From: Erysipelotrichaceae bacterium
GTDB lineage: Bacteria > Bacillota_I > Bacilli_A > Erysipelotrichales > Erysipelotrichaceae
Length of the DNA: 5,853 nt
Assembly: GCA_900759455.1 (NCBI GenBank)
Contig: CAAEVI010000100.1
Location: 1-5,853, forward strand
Reading direction: 5' to 3'
The translations under genes and the position numbers were made by a program. This document shows positions 5,128 to 5,853 of this stretch, piece by piece. Below the pieces are notes generated by a model, which saw only the letters and a list, made by a program, of their open reading frames with translations, made no database searches and was not told where the DNA came from. The number at the start of each line of letters is the position of its first letter. The stretch's first letter is position 1.

Positions 5128-5853
5128 ATGAGCAAGGTAGAGACGAAAAGAAAAAAAGGTTATCGTAATTTAGCTGTTATTGTTTTGCCGCTTCTTTTGG
5201 CAGTTGCGGCAGGTATTGGGTTTTTTGTGTATAAAACGGTGTTTGCAGATCCGTTTCCAAAGGATGAGTCGTTGACAAAAGACTGGGGAACTGTAGCTAC
5301 GGAAATTGATAAAACAAATAATTTGTATATCCGTTATCCTTCGTTTGAAGACAAGAGTCTGGATAATGCTGTTGCAGGGCTGATAGAGCAGTATGAGAAA
5401 GAAGCGTCTGAAGAAAGAGAAATCATTGTTGACTACCGCAGTTCTAAAGTATTTGATGCGTATGCGACCGTCTTGTTTAAGGAAACAAAATCAGAAGATG
5501 GCAAGGAAACAATCACATATCATAGCATCAATTACGATCTGAAAGGAAAAAAAGTAATGGATGTTGACGATATTTTCCGTAATCAGTATGAACGGGATTT
5601 GTTCGACGGGGCATCAAAAAAAGATGTTGCCGCGATCGAGATTCAAAATGAACAGGCTGTCGTGTATTTTGATAACGGTAAGACAAAGACAATTTCTTAT
5701 GAGGAGAACAAAGCTTATATTACGTTGACAGATCCAAATATTCCTAGTCTTTTTCAGCAGGAGCCGTTGAAGAGAGATATAGGAACTGCCATCGATCCGG
5801 ACAAACCGATGGTCGCCTTTACATTTGATGATGGTCCTAATCCGAATACTACC
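5128..5853 (+). CDS. Membrane-anchored polysaccharide deacetylase, N-terminal part (3' truncated by window edge)
   Basis: An open frame of 242 codons runs off the right end. ATG 5128 is preceded by GGTGA (5119-5123). The product starts with a basic tail (KRKK, 7-10) and one hydrophobic segment (about 14-35), so it is an inside-N, outside-C anchored protein. Residues about 50-210 form an extracytoplasmic alpha/beta region with alternating strands (for example NLYIRYPSF, AYATVLFKE, TITYHSINYDL), like the DUF3298/DUF4163-type domains in PdaC-like deacetylases. Residues 228-238 read MVAFTFDDGPN, the first NodB motif, with D234 as expected catalytic base and D235 as metal ligand; the remaining catalytic motifs lie outside the window. 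Likely role: removing acetyl groups from peptidoglycan amino sugars outside the membrane, as PgdA and PdaC do, often giving lysozyme resistance. The substrate is inferred from architecture only. Confidence 0.88.
   Translation, partial: MSKVETKRKKGYRNLAVIVLPLLLAVAAGIGFFVYKTVFADPFPKDESLTKDWGTVATEIDKTNNLYIRYPSFEDKSLDNAVAGLIEQYEKEASEEREIIVDYRSSKVFDAYATVLFKETKSEDGKETITYHSINYDLKGKKVMDVDDIFRNQYERDLFDGASKKDVAAIEIQNEQAVVYFDNGKTKTISYEENKAYITLTDPNIPSLFQQEPLKRDIGTAIDPDKPMVAFTFDDGPNPNTT

Noticed and set aside
1..5853. Mobile element, CRISPR array, toxin-antitoxin or phage genes
   Set aside because: No regularly spaced repeats, no transposase or integrase motifs and no paired small ORFs of that kind are visible; all long frames are explained by housekeeping families.

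Overview
The window is a stretch of core chromosome from a low-GC Gram-positive bacterium (Firmicutes/Bacillota). By eye the GC content is in the low forties, Shine-Dalgarno (SD) sites are purine-rich, and sigma-A-type -35/-10 boxes are easy to see. The order rpsU, yqfC, yqfD, phoH matches part of the Bacillus subtilis rpsU-yqeY-yqfA-yqfB-yqfC-yqfD-phoH neighbourhood. yqfC/yqfD homologues imply an endospore-forming ancestry. An Erysipelotrichia-like member is a guess and cannot be fixed from the sequence alone.

Layout. 1-1209: 3' part of murE, the cell-wall tripeptide ligase, open at the left edge. 1247-1536: rpsU (ribosomal protein S21) as a compact single-gene unit with its own promoter, strong SD and a 13-bp stem terminator. 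1653-2769: yqfC and yqfD, overlapping by 11 nt, both sporulation-family genes. 2770-2970: a 201-nt gap with a weak promoter candidate, a six-codon mini-ORF carrying the only good SD, and an 8-bp inverted repeat. 2971-4009: phoH ATPase and a strong terminator. 4063-4220: a solitary tRNA-Glu(CUC) on the minus strand with its own promoter and terminator, convergent with phoH. 4301-5041: a PPP-type metallophosphoesterase, divergent from the tRNA. 5103-5853: the N-terminal part of a membrane-anchored polysaccharide (probably peptidoglycan) deacetylase, cut by the right edge just after the first NodB motif.

The content is mostly housekeeping: peptidoglycan synthesis and modification at both ends, with translation, sporulation and RNA-metabolism genes between. 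I see no mobile element, CRISPR array, toxin-antitoxin pair or obvious new system. Points worth a second look are the DDPR (not DNPR) specificity motif in MurE, the unusual start region of phoH, a short in-frame DNA repeat at its 5' end, the G11-C24 and G1-U72 pairs of the tRNA-Glu(CUC), the shortened YqfD, and the loss of the usual ybeY/pgpH neighbours after phoH.
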